Of a stretch of 55,454 bases of DNA, positions 8,157 to 16,316 are shown one piece after another. A program made the position numbers and the translations under genes. Numbering within the stretch: position 1 is the stretch's first letter; each line of letters begins with the position of its first letter. Source of the stretch: Lachnospiraceae bacterium (GTDB taxonomy: Bacteria > Bacillota > Clostridia > Lachnospirales > Lachnospiraceae); assembly GCA_009774145.1 (NCBI GenBank), contig VSND01000026.1, positions 1 to 55,454 of the forward strand, given 5' to 3'. The notes under the pieces were generated by a model, which did not search any database, was not told the DNA's origin, and saw only the letters and a program-made list of their open reading frames with translations.

Positions 8157-8634
8157 CTTCTTCTACCTCTTTCCTTATTCTGTCTGTCCACTTTTTTGCC
8201 AGACTGTGGTCTTTTCCGCCGGCATTGATCCCGATCACCAGATCCTCTTTTACCGCAATCCCCGGAAAATGAAAATCACATCGGGTCCGGTCGCTGCACA
8301 CATTGACCAGGATTCCTTTCTCCTGACATTCTTCATATATACCGTTATTCACAGCGGAATCATCCGTCGCTGCAAGCACCATAAATGCATCTGCAGGAAT
8401 ACTTCCCGGCTGATAGACTTCTCTTTGTATCCGAAGCTTTCCTTCCGAAGCCGCTTTCTGAAGCGGTACGGAGACCTCCGGTGCATGGACCGTCAGACAG
8501 GGAGCAAATAAAAGCAGCATCTCCACTCTCCGGCCTGCGATCCTTCCGGCTCCGTAAACATGAATCTCTTTCTCTGCGATATCCAGAAATACCGGAAACT
8601 TTCTTACTCTTTTTCCATTCATCATCTCCTTCAT
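8077..8634 (-). CDS. precorrin-2 dehydrogenase-like protein (siroheme synthase N-domain)
   Basis: This 185-residue protein resembles the NAD-dependent module of CysG/Met8, which oxidises precorrin-2 to sirohydrochlorin. The motif VYGAGRIAGRRVEMLL is the Rossmann NAD-binding loop, FMVLAATDDSAVN the following strand, and VNVCSDRTRCDFHFPGIA the conserved core. The uroporphyrinogen methyltransferase domain is absent. The C-terminal ~27 residues (rich in D/E/G/N) are encoded within the start of hemB, an unusually long 80-nt overlap. The ribosome binding site is poor, and the start lies one base after the stop of the upstream ATPase gene, so translation may depend on coupling. Confidence 0.8.
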   Translation of the reverse strand: MKEMMNGKRVRKFPVFLDIAEKEIHVYGAGRIAGRRVEMLLLFAPCLTVHAPEVSVPLQKAASEGKLRIQREVYQPGSIPADAFMVLAATDDSAVNNGIYEECQEKGILVNVCSDRTRCDFHFPGIAVKEDLVIGINAGGKDHSLAKKWTDRIRKEVEEDGYDNQAEKASDNGNLKEDGAGDTDG

Positions 8635-8635
8635 T

Positions 8636-10234
8636 TCAGACCACCGCTTCCACGATCACTTTATCACCAATCCGGATCTCTTTCATCCCTGGCTTTTTCT
8701 TCTGATTAAAATTAAAACTGAGCAGATACCCCTTGTTCTGATGGTAATAATCCAGATACTCTGAAAGCTGCTGTTCACCCCTTTCGTTATACTCGTTGCC
8801 GCGCCATATTTTTAATTCAACAATAAACTGTTCTCCGTGATAGTCTATGATTACATCCGTCCGTCTGGAGTCTCTGGTCTGTGCTTCAATATAATAATTC
8901 CCTGTAGCGTTTATGATCGGCTTCAGGTACAGCAAAAACAGTTTTCGCCCCTGACTTTCAACAAATCTTTCGTCGTTTTCTCCATAGATATCTGTAAAAT
9001 ATTCTACAAATTTTTTCAGTATCTGCTCCATATTGAGCTGAACTCCATCCAAAAACTGATTCCGGTTTTCCTGTGCCGCATGGTAAATCGCTGCGGTCAA
9101 CTCCTCTTCAGACAGAAAGGCATTATACAGCCGCATCTCAAAGATGCGGTTTGCAACCTGCACCATCTTCTCTTTGTTGACAATATAGCCGAACATAAAC
9201 GCCAGATTAATGGCTGGATTGTCCGGATTGTAGGTCAGACGTTTTCCCTGAAACAAAATCGCATGCAGCATGGTCTTCATTTCCGGATATTCATAAATCT
9301 GCTTTATCATACTGTCAAAAAGTGGGATGTTTTCGTCCAGAAGCATGCTGACAGCTTCAGAAATCCCCTCTCTCGTCCATATGTCACTGCTCTCTCTGAA
9401 TTTATCACTTTCCGGCAGTTCTTCATCCAGAATCTTACAGACTGCGGACACCAGATACGGATATCCCGACGTATATTCGTAGATACAGGAGGAAACCGTT
9501 TCCATATCCATGCCCGTATGATGTTCTGCTTCGTACTCCTCCAGCATGAAAGCAATCTCTTTTACCGAAAATTTCATATCCAGTTCAAATCTGGCAGCAA
9601 TATTCCAGGGACTGTTATATCTGTGTTCCTTCTCCGACCGTATTTTCAGCCTGAGATTTTTAATATCATAGACTCCTGCCAGAATAACAGAATAAAAAGC
9701 CGGACTGTTCTCCCGGTCCAGATAATACCGGCGAAGCAGCGCCAGAAAATCAAGAAACACCTGATGATTTGACGCACTGTCTACTTCATCAATCATCAGC
9801 ACAACCGGCTTTTCTGATGTTTCACAGATCCTGCTGAGTCCTCTGAACAGTTTATCCATGGAAACGGTTTCCTGTTCTTTCAGTAAAAGCAGGCTGCAAA
9901 AAGCCCCCTCGCTGATTCTGTCTCCTGCTCTTCTCTTTCCGGACAGCAGATCTTCCATGTATTCAATAAACGCTTTGACAAAAGCAGACTCATTTTCAAA
10001 ATTGGCAGAACTCATCATCTGAAAATCCATGAAGAAAACCTCATAATCCTCTTTCAGAGCCTCTGCCAGCGCCATCAGCGTAGTTGTCTTGCCATATTGC
10101 CTTCCCCTGTTGATTACAAAATATTTTCCCTGATCCACAAATCGCTGTCGAATCCGTTTCAGTCTCTCATCGATTCTTACCATATAATGCATATCCGGTC
10201 TGCATCGTCCCTCTGTATTAAAATACCGCTGCAT
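8636..10234 (-). CDS. AAA ATPase with C-terminal PD-(D/E)XK nuclease-like domain
   Basis: This 532-residue protein resembles the AAA-ATPase_like/PDDEXK_9 families, abundant and poorly characterised in gut anaerobes. The P-loop is GRQYGKTT (residues 44-51) and Walker B is VVLMIDEVD (D148, E149). The C-terminal nuclease core has D460 (RRTDVII) and E473-x-K475 (FIVELKIW), so both active sites look intact. A promoter and a GGGAGG ribosome binding site precede the ATG. The gene ends one base before the siroheme-type gene, so it heads the heme genes although no link to heme synthesis is known. Its role is unknown; defence, mobile-element or regulatory functions are possible. Confidence 0.82.
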   Translation of the reverse strand: MQRYFNTEGRCRPDMHYMVRIDERLKRIRQRFVDQGKYFVINRGRQYGKTTTLMALAEALKEDYEVFFMDFQMMSSANFENESAFVKAFIEYMEDLLSGKRRAGDRISEGAFCSLLLLKEQETVSMDKLFRGLSRICETSEKPVVLMIDEVDSASNHQVFLDFLALLRRYYLDRENSPAFYSVILAGVYDIKNLRLKIRSEKEHRYNSPWNIAARFELDMKFSVKEIAFMLEEYEAEHHTGMDMETVSSCIYEYTSGYPYLVSAVCKILDEELPESDKFRESSDIWTREGISEAVSMLLDENIPLFDSMIKQIYEYPEMKTMLHAILFQGKRLTYNPDNPAINLAFMFGYIVNKEKMVQVANRIFEMRLYNAFLSEEELTAAIYHAAQENRNQFLDGVQLNMEQILKKFVEYFTDIYGENDERFVESQGRKLFLLYLKPIINATGNYYIEAQTRDSRRTDVIIDYHGEQFIVELKIWRGNEYNERGEQQLSEYLDYYHQNKGYLLSFNFNQKKKPGMKEIRIGDKVIVEAVV

Positions 10235-10278
10235 TCTCTTTGCCTCCCAAAACGGATAAATGTTCCAAATACATGTTC

Positions 10279-10307
10279 ATTTTATCACCGTGTCTTTGAT
10301 ATGTAAA
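10279..10307 (-). promoter_or_regulatory. promoter of the AAA ATPase gene
   Basis: On the minus strand, TTTACA (10302-10307), 17 bp, TAAAAT (10279-10284), about 45 bp upstream of the start. Further upstream, on the other strand, lies the polyamine operon promoter. The 331-bp gene-free stretch 10235-10565 holds only these control elements. Confidence 0.55.
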
Positions 10308-10392
10308 GGAAAGAAACAGGTATTCCTGTCCGATCCGTCAGGACGCACAAAAATATACGCAGGAACCGAATAAAAATTCTTTCAAAAAACAA

Positions 10393-10421
10393 TTGACAGA
10401 ACGCCGATTTCTGTATATAGT
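10393..10421 (+). promoter_or_regulatory. promoter of the cupin-HTH/pot operon
   Basis: TTGACA (10393-10398), 17 bp, TATAGT (10416-10421). The transcription start would fall just before the first of two repeated operator-like sites. Confidence 0.65.
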
Positions 10422-10427
10422 TATTTC

Positions 10428-10492
10428 GTTTACTGTTATTAAACTTTTTGTTAAGTGGTTTACGGGCATTTTGTTTACTGTCATTAAACTTT
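10428..10492 (+). promoter_or_regulatory. repeated operator sites upstream of the pot regulator
   Basis: Two near-identical 20-mers, GTTTACTGTTATTAAACTTT (10428-10447) and GTTTACTGTCATTAAACTTT (10473-10492), differ at one base and start 45 bp apart. Each contains the inverted repeat GTTTA-N7-TAAAC. A GTTTAC half-site lies between them at 10458-10463. They are the likely binding sites for the adjacent cupin-HTH protein. Confidence 0.6.
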
Positions 10493-10565
10493 AAGTTTGC
10501 ATGAACATATGCGGAATATGCATGGACCGATACAGGGATCTATGAAAACGGAGGGATGACATACC

Positions 10566-11105
10566 ATGAATATCGGACCGAAGATCAAAGAACTCCGTGT
10601 CATGAAAGGGCTGACTCAGGAGGAGCTGGCAGACCGCAGTGAACTGTCCAAAGGATTTATCTCCCAGCTGGAGCGGGATCTGACTTCCCCGTCCATTGCC
10701 ACGCTGGTGGATATTCTCAACAGCCTGGGTACGAATCTGAAGGATTTCTTCAGTGACGACAACGATGAACAGATCGTCTTTCATGATGCGGATTACTGCG
10801 AAAAATACGATGCGGAACTGAAGAACAGGATCGAGTGGATCATTCCCAACGCACAGAAAAACGCCATGGAACCGATCCGCGTCACACTGGAACCGGGCGG
10901 TTCCACTTATCCGGATACTCCCCACGAAGGCGAGGAATTCGGCTATGTGCTTCAGGGCACCATCACGATCCACCTTGGCAGCAAGCTGATCAAGGCAAAA
11001 AAGGGCGAATCTTTTTATTTCACTCCCTCTGCCAGCCATTACATTTCTGCCGGCGAAAAGAGCGGCGCTGTATTTTTGTGGATCAGCACTCCGCCCAACT
11101 TTTAA
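10566..11105 (+). CDS. XRE-family regulator with cupin domain (PuuR-like)
   Basis: This 179-residue regulator has an N-terminal HTH_3 domain (residues ~6-62: IKELRVMKGLTQEELADRSE, then SKGFISQLERDLTSPSIATL) and a C-terminal cupin_2 domain (~105-175: LEPGGSTYPDTPHEGEEFGY and the strand GTITIHLG). This architecture is typical of polyamine-sensing repressors located beside potABCD. GGAGGG is the ribosome binding site. The gene heads the pot operon, and two 20-bp repeats with dyad symmetry sit between its promoter and start, which points to autoregulation. The effector is probably a polyamine (inferred from context). Confidence 0.9.
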   Translation: MNIGPKIKELRVMKGLTQEELADRSELSKGFISQLERDLTSPSIATLVDILNSLGTNLKDFFSDDNDEQIVFHDADYCEKYDAELKNRIEWIIPNAQKNAMEPIRVTLEPGGSTYPDTPHEGEEFGYVLQGTITIHLGSKLIKAKKGESFYFTPSASHYISAGEKSGAVFLWISTPPNF

Positions 11106-11122
11106 CACGATAAAAAGCAAAG

Positions 11123-11192
11123 TCTGTCCGGATTGACGTCCAGGTGCAAAACGCTCCTGCCGTTTTAGCCCCAGGATTAACCAAAGGACAGA
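11123..11192 (+). promoter_or_regulatory. structured leader between regulator and potA
   Basis: TCTGTCC (11123-11129) can pair with GGACAGA (11186-11192). Inside, CAAAACG pairs with CGTTTT around CTCCTGC, giving a two-stem structure ending about 30 bases before the potA start. There is no U-run, so it is not a plain terminator. It could be an attenuator, a processing site or chance. Confidence 0.3.
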
Positions 11193-11221
11193 TGTGAAAA
11201 ACTACAACAGGAGGCCGGATC

Positions 11222-12295
11222 ATGGGACACAGACTGATCGAACTGCAACATATCACCAAAATCTATGACGGACATAAGGTTCTGGATGACCTGGACCTGT
11301 ATTTTAACGAAAATAAGTTTCTGACGCTTTTAGGCCCCAGCGGCTGCGGAAAAACCACTACGCTGCGGATTCTGGGCGGCTTTGAGACTCCGGATGAAGG
11401 ACATGTGATCTTCGACGGAAGGGATATTACTTCACTCCCTCCCAACAAACGGCAGCTGAACACGGTATTTCAGAAATATGCGCTGTTCACTCATATGAAT
11501 ATTGCCGAAAACATTGCATTCGGACTGAAGATCAGCGGCAAAAGCAGGGCATATATTGACGACAAGATCAAATATGCACTGAAGCTGGTCAATCTGGACG
11601 GATATGAAAAGCGCATGCCGAATTCCTTAAGCGGCGGGCAGCAGCAGCGAATCGCCATTGCCCGCGCCATTGTCAATGAACCGAAAGTCCTTCTGCTGGA
11701 CGAACCGCTCGGTGCGCTGGATCTGAAACTCCGGCAGGAGATGCAGTATGAACTGATCCGTATGAAAAACGAACTGGGCATCACCTTTATCTATGTCACG
11801 CACGATCAGGAGGAGGCGCTCACCATGTCGGATACGATCGTGGTCATGAACCAGGGTTATATCCAGCAGATCGGCACTCCGGAAGATATCTATAATGAAC
11901 CGACGAACGCTTTTGTGGCGGATTTTATCGGTGACAGCAATATTTTCCCGGGCATCATGCTGGAGGATAAGGTCGTGGAGCTCTTCGGCATCGTATTTCC
12001 CTGTGTGGATACCGGTTTTGGGCGCAACTGCCCGGTGGACGTGGTCATCCGCCCGGAGGATGTGGAACTCGGCACTCCCGGTACCGGAACCGTGGACGGC
12101 GTTGTATCCCATCTGATCTTTAAAGGCGTTCACTATGAGATGGAGGTCACTGCCTGCGGCCGGGAATGGCTGGTCCAGAGCACGAAGATGCATCCGGTCG
12201 GCGAACCGGTCAGCATCTCGGTAGACCCGTTCAATATTCAGATCATGAATAAACCGGAATCAGAAGACGAGGAGGCAGTGGTACTGGATGTATAA
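11222..12295 (+). CDS. potA: spermidine/putrescine ABC transporter ATP-binding protein
   Basis: This 357-residue ATPase energises polyamine uptake. Walker A is LGPSGCGKTTTLRI, the Q-loop lies in VFQKYALFTHM, the signature is LSGGQQQRIAIARAI, Walker B is LLLDEPLGALD and the H-loop is YVTHDQEEALTM. About 110 C-terminal residues (from roughly 245) form a TOBE-type regulatory domain (DVVIRPEDVELGTPG). The ribosome binding site is ACAGGAGG. The last eight bases overlap potB. Confidence 0.95.
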   Translation: MGHRLIELQHITKIYDGHKVLDDLDLYFNENKFLTLLGPSGCGKTTTLRILGGFETPDEGHVIFDGRDITSLPPNKRQLNTVFQKYALFTHMNIAENIAFGLKISGKSRAYIDDKIKYALKLVNLDGYEKRMPNSLSGGQQQRIAIARAIVNEPKVLLLDEPLGALDLKLRQEMQYELIRMKNELGITFIYVTHDQEEALTMSDTIVVMNQGYIQQIGTPEDIYNEPTNAFVADFIGDSNIFPGIMLEDKVVELFGIVFPCVDTGFGRNCPVDVVIRPEDVELGTPGTGTVDGVVSHLIFKGVHYEMEVTACGREWLVQSTKMHPVGEPVSISVDPFNIQIMNKPESEDEEAVVLDV

Positions 12296-13097
12296 GAAAT
12301 CTCTGTCCTGCCCTTTCTTTCTATGGGCAGCCGCATTTATCATTATCCCGCTGTTGTTCATCGTATATTACGGCCTGACAGACAAAAGCGGGGCTTTTAC
12401 TCTGGAAAACCTGATGGCAATCGCCACTGCCGAACACTCCAAGGCGCTTTTCCTGTCTCTTGGACTGTCGCTTCTGAGCACTGCCATCTGTCTGCTGCTG
12501 GCCTATCCGCTGGCCCTGATCCTGTCAGGGAGCAGACTTGGAAGATCCGGTTTTGTTATCTTCCTGTTTATACTTCCCATGTGGATGAATTTTCTGCTCC
12601 GTACTCTCGCATGGGTTGTACTGCTGGACACAAACGGCGTTCTGGATACGATACTGAAATTTTTCGGCCTGCACGGAATTAAGATCATCAATACCCCCGC
12701 TGCCATTGTATTCGGCATGGTCTATGATTTCCTGCCGTTTATGATCCTGCCGATTTATAATGTCGTCTCCCGGATTGATGTCAATGTGGTCAATGCCGCA
12801 AGAGATCTGGGCGCCAACAGCTTTCAGACGCTCTACAAGGTCATCTTTCCTTTGAGCATTCCGGGAGTGGTCAGCGGGATTACCATGGTATTTGTGCCGT
12901 CTCTGACGACCTTTGTGATCTCCACCCTCCTTGGCGGGGGCAAAATCCTGCTGATCGGAAACGTCATTGAACAGGAATTCATGAAAGGCACCAGCTGGCA
13001 TGTGGGAAGCGGACTCTCTCTTGTATTGATGCTTTTCATTATTATCAGTATGATTCTGTCCTCCAAATACGACAACGGGGAGGGAAATGTATTATGA
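12288..13097 (+). CDS. potB: spermidine/putrescine ABC transporter permease PotB
   Basis: This 269-residue inner-membrane subunit has about six transmembrane segments (the first is PFFLWAAAFIIIPLLFIVYY). The ATPase-docking EAA loop is NAARDLGANSFQTLYKVIFP. Its start overlaps the end of potA by eight bases and its stop overlaps potC by four, so stoichiometric translation is likely. With PotC it forms the polyamine channel. Confidence 0.94.
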   Translation: MYKKSLSCPFFLWAAAFIIIPLLFIVYYGLTDKSGAFTLENLMAIATAEHSKALFLSLGLSLLSTAICLLLAYPLALILSGSRLGRSGFVIFLFILPMWMNFLLRTLAWVVLLDTNGVLDTILKFFGLHGIKIINTPAAIVFGMVYDFLPFMILPIYNVVSRIDVNVVNAARDLGANSFQTLYKVIFPLSIPGVVSGITMVFVPSLTTFVISTLLGGGKILLIGNVIEQEFMKGTSWHVGSGLSLVLMLFIIISMILSSKYDNGEGNVL

Positions 13098-13909
13098 TGA
13101 AAAAATGGGGTCAGCGTTTTTATCTGTTTCTGATCGTGCTTTTCCTCTATGCACCGATCGGGACCCTGATGGTATTATCCTTTAATAATTCCAGAACCTC
13201 TGTCAAATGGGGCGGCTTCTCTCTGAAATGGTACCGGCGGCTTTTTGAAAATGACACGATTCTGGCTGCACTTTGCAATACGCTGCTGATCGCAGTACTG
13301 TCTGCCGCCATAGCAACACTGCTCGGCACTTCTGCCGCGATTGCCATCCATCATATGAAGAAACGGCGCCAAAGCCTTTGCATGAGCGTGGTAAATATCC
13401 CCATGCTGAATGCAGAGATCGTCACAGGCATTGCATTTATGCTCCTGTTTATTACCGTGGGAAATCTGCTCTCCGTCGTCGGCATCCATTTTGAGATGGG
13501 ATTTGGAACGGTCCTGATCGGGCACATTACCTTCAATCTGCCCTATGTGGTCTTAAGCGTCATGCCGAAGCTGAAGCAGCTGAACCTGTCCATGTATGAG
13601 GCCGCTCTGGATCTGGGCGCAGGAGAACGGCAGGCGTTCTTCCGTATCGTACTGCCGGACATCATGCCCGGCGTACTGTCCGGATTTCTTCTGTCCTTCA
13701 CCATGTCTCTGGACGATTTTGTCATTACGCACTTTGTAAAGGGACTTGGTGCAGATACCCTTTCCACACTGATCTATTCGGAGCTTCGCAAAGGAATCAA
13801 ACCGGAGATGTATGCGCTGTCCACGATCATGTTCCTTGCCGTCTTCCTGGTTCTGGTATGCGTGAATCTGAAGCAGCGGCAGCTGCCTGCGTCAAACCAG
13901 AGACGCTGA
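13094..13909 (+). CDS. potC: spermidine/putrescine ABC transporter permease PotC
   Basis: This 271-residue second channel subunit has about six transmembrane helices. The first segment contains FYLFLIVLFLYAPIGTLMVL, and the N-terminal periplasmic motif SFNNSRTSVKWGGFSLKWYR is typical of PotC. The EAA loop is EAALDLGAGERQAFFRIVLP. It overlaps potB by four bases. A long hairpin flanked by direct repeats separates it from potD, which may set different expression levels for the channel and the binding protein. Confidence 0.94.
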   Translation: MMKKWGQRFYLFLIVLFLYAPIGTLMVLSFNNSRTSVKWGGFSLKWYRRLFENDTILAALCNTLLIAVLSAAIATLLGTSAAIAIHHMKKRRQSLCMSVVNIPMLNAEIVTGIAFMLLFITVGNLLSVVGIHFEMGFGTVLIGHITFNLPYVVLSVMPKLKQLNLSMYEAALDLGAGERQAFFRIVLPDIMPGVLSGFLLSFTMSLDDFVITHFVKGLGADTLSTLIYSELRKGIKPEMYALSTIMFLAVFLVLVCVNLKQRQLPASNQRR

Positions 13910-13910
13910 A

Positions 13911-14036
13911 AAACAGCTTCTGTACGAAGAAGGCCCGGAAGGATTTCCGACCGCTTTTCAGGGCGGAAATTCTTCCAGATGCCGGGCATTCTTCGTACGG
14001 AGGCGGAACCTGACAAAACAGCTTCTGTACAGAAGC
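13911..14036 (+). repeat. direct-repeat-flanked long hairpin between potC and potD
   Basis: AAACAGCTTCTGTAC occurs at 13911-13925 and again at 14016-14030. Between them, GTACGAAGAAGGCCCGG (13922-13938) pairs with 13982-13998 with a single mismatch, and the pairing continues inward (AAGGATTTCCG with CGGAAATTCTT). The second repeat is part of the perfect palindrome GCTTCTGTACAGAAGC (14021-14036). There is no U-run. Possible roles are an mRNA stabiliser/processing hairpin or a small mobile element. Confidence 0.6.
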
Positions 14037-14060
14037 GAAACTATAATAAGAGGTATGATT

Positions 14061-15119
14061 ATGAAAAAAAGAATTCTGCTTGTATGCGGCTGCCTGCTGG
14101 CAGCAACCATGTTTACCGGATGCGGCGGCTCCTCCGCCGGTGAAAACGGAGAAGTAAATGTCTATAACTGGGGTGAATACATTGATGAAGACGTCATTGA
14201 CATGTTTGAAGAAGAGACCGGTATCAAGGTCAATTACAAGACTTTTGACACCAACGAAGACATGTATCCCATCATCGCCAACGGCGCGGCAGACTGGGAT
14301 GTGGTCTGTCCTTCGGAATATATGATCCAGAAAATGCTGGACAATGGCCTGCTTCTGGAAATTGACTATAATAATATCCCCAATATTTCCAACATTGATC
14401 CGGTTTATCTGGATACCGTAAAGGAATTTGATCCGGATGCGTCTCATGCAGTCCCCTATCTGTGGGGAACCGTCGGCATCCTTTACAACGATACCATGGT
14501 CGACGAACCGATCACCAGCTGGGACTGCCTGTGGGATGAAAAATACGCAGACAATATCGTCATGATGAACAATCCCCGCGACGTCTTCGCTCCGGCACTC
14601 ATCTCCTGCGGATATTCCCTCAACTCCACAGATGATGCAGAGCTTCAGGAAGCCGCCGAGCTTCTGACAAGGCAAAAGCCGCTGGTGCTGAAATACACCA
14701 CGGACGAAGTCCGCGACATGATGATCGGAGAAAAGGCCGCCATCGGCGTCATCTACTCCGGAGAAGCAACCATCTGCAAGGATGAAAATGAAAACCTGCA
14801 GTATGTGGTTCCTGAAGAAGGTTCCAACGTATGGCTGGACTGCTGGGTCATCCCGACCACCTGCAAGAACAAGGAAAATGCGGAAAAATGGATTGATTTT
14901 CTGTGCCGTCCGGACATTGCGCTGAAAAATTTTGAATACATCTATTATTCCATCCCGAACTCTGCTGCCATCGAGATGATCGAGGATGAAGACATTCTGA
15001 ATAATGAAGCGTTATTCCCGGGAAATGATGTGCTGTCGCGCTGTGAGACCTTCCATTATCTGGGGGAAGAAGCCGAAGAAAAATACAATAATCTGTGGAA
15101 GCAGGTGCTGTCGGAATAA
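14061..15119 (+). CDS. potD: spermidine/putrescine-binding lipoprotein
   Basis: This is the extracytoplasmic polyamine receptor of the Pot transporter. The ATG at 14061 is preferred over 14055 because AAGAGG lies seven bases upstream of it; this gives 352 residues. The lipoprotein signal peptide MKKRILLVCGCLLAATMFTG precedes Cys21 (lipobox FTGC). Mature-protein motifs include VNVYNWGEYIDEDVIDMFEE, VVCPSEYMIQKM, YLWGTVGILYND and FEYIYYSIPNSAA, all typical of PotD/PotF. It is the last gene of the operon. Confidence 0.95.
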   Translation: MKKRILLVCGCLLAATMFTGCGGSSAGENGEVNVYNWGEYIDEDVIDMFEEETGIKVNYKTFDTNEDMYPIIANGAADWDVVCPSEYMIQKMLDNGLLLEIDYNNIPNISNIDPVYLDTVKEFDPDASHAVPYLWGTVGILYNDTMVDEPITSWDCLWDEKYADNIVMMNNPRDVFAPALISCGYSLNSTDDAELQEAAELLTRQKPLVLKYTTDEVRDMMIGEKAAIGVIYSGEATICKDENENLQYVVPEEGSNVWLDCWVIPTTCKNKENAEKWIDFLCRPDIALKNFEYIYYSIPNSAAIEMIEDEDILNNEALFPGNDVLSRCETFHYLGEEAEEKYNNLWKQVLSE

Positions 15120-15165
15120 ATTCATAACGTCTTCGGAAAGGACTGCCGGAATAACAGGAGGGGCA

Positions 15166-15825
15166 TATGGCAAGAACCGTCAGTATCGGAAATCAGGATT
15201 TTGGAGCAATTATTGAAAACCAGTATTTCTATATCGATAAAACGGATTTTCTCAAAGAATGGTGGGAAAACGGAGATATCGTCACACGGATCAACCGTCC
15301 CCGGCGTTTCGGAAAACTCTGAACATGAGCATGGCAGAATATTTTTTTTCTGTTAAATATGCGGACAGAGCGGATCTGTTCGCATCTCTTTCCATCTGGA
15401 AATAGGAAAAATACCGGCAGATTCAGGGAACCTTTGGAGACTGGAAGCAGGACTATGAACTGGAGCTTACCAATTTTGAAGTAAAGGTCATGTTCCGAAC
15501 GATCATCCAAAGCTGGTTTCACGCTTCACAGACAGATTACAACGATTTTGTGCAAGCGCTTCTTCAGGGTGGCCCGGAGGAAATGAATGCTTATATGAAT
15601 CGGATTTCCGAAACGATCTTCCGTTCCTTTGACACCGTCAGAAAAAGTTCTGATCGTACAGAACCTGAACGGTTTTATCACGGTCTTGTACTGGGTCTCA
15701 TGATGGATCTGAAGGAACGATATGTCATTACCTCCAACCGCGAAAGCGGGTTTGGACGCTACGATGTCCAGCTGGAACCGCGGCAGCCAGAGGATGATGC
15801 GATTCTTCTGGAATTCATAAAATAG
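15166..15825 (+). pseudogene. decayed AAA-ATPase_like/PDDEXK_9 protein gene
   Basis: A good ribosome binding site (AGGAGG) and ATG open a frame reading DFGAIIENQYFYIDKTDFLK, then RPRRFGK, which matches the family P-loop. One A is missing within the P-loop codons: restoring it gives GKTLNMSMAEYFF, whereas as it stands the frame ends in TGA. The restored frame then meets TAG after SIWK. The middle of the protein (about 250 residues in intact relatives) is deleted, and the sequence resumes with LELTNFEVKVMFRTIIQSWF and the nuclease region RYVITSNRESGFGRYDVQL. The frameshift, nonsense codon and deletion show that this copy is dead. An intact, more distant relative is at 8636-10234. Confidence 0.8.
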
Positions 15826-15859
15826 AATAATAGAAACAACTATCATGGAGGGGTTTAGA

Positions 15860-16213
15860 TTGACAAATGACAGATTTGAAACCGGCAGGCGCATCCGCGA
15901 CTTCCGCAGCCAGAATCACCTCACACAGGCTCAGCTGGCAGAAAGCCTGGATGTATCAACCAATTTTATATCTGAAATAGAAACAGGAAAAAAAGGAATC
16001 TCACAGGATACCTTATATCGATTATGTCAACAGTACAATCTGTCAGCAGACTATCTCCTTTTCGGAAGACAGGGTCCTTCCCCATCTGAATATACCCTGT
16101 CTGAATTTCTTTCTTCCCTCTCTACAGAAGATATCCCTATTGTGATTGAATACCTGGAAGCAACCTTAAAAATAAAAAAGCTCGACAAAAAAAGATCTCC
16201 ATATCCAAAATGA
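15860..16213 (+). CDS. small XRE-family transcriptional regulator
   Basis: This cytoplasmic DNA-binding protein of about 117 residues has an HTH_3 domain (IRDFRSQNHLTQAQLAESLD, then VSTNFISEIETGKKGISQDT) and ends in a lysine-rich tail. The TTG at 15860 is chosen because GGAGGGG lies six bases upstream; the ATG at 15845 would put that site inside the gene. It stands alone between the decayed nuclease gene and a spore gene and has its own terminator. Its targets are unknown. Confidence 0.75.
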   Translation: MTNDRFETGRRIRDFRSQNHLTQAQLAESLDVSTNFISEIETGKKGISQDTLYRLCQQYNLSADYLLFGRQGPSPSEYTLSEFLSSLSTEDIPIVIEYLEATLKIKKLDKKRSPYPK

Positions 16214-16230
16214 GACAGAGATCTTTTTAT
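16187..16230 (+). terminator. intrinsic terminator after the small XRE regulator
   Basis: AAAAAGATCTC (ending 16199) pairs with GAGATCTTTTT (16218-16228), followed by ATAT. The stem starts inside the last codons of the gene. Confidence 0.75.
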
Positions 16231-16316
16231 ATATCAGGCGATTTTGACAGGTATCTTTTGTTCCATCATACATTCCCTGCGCCTCATTCGGGCATACTGT
16301 CCATGAGGTGATGCTT

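Noticed and set aside
8837..9772. Plus-strand ORF (311 codons) within the ATPase region
   Set aside because: Antisense to the AAA ATPase, which has intact P-loop, Walker B and nuclease motifs on the minus strand.
13911..14036. Intrinsic terminator between potC and potD
   Set aside because: The hairpin has no U-run and potD would be left without a clear promoter.
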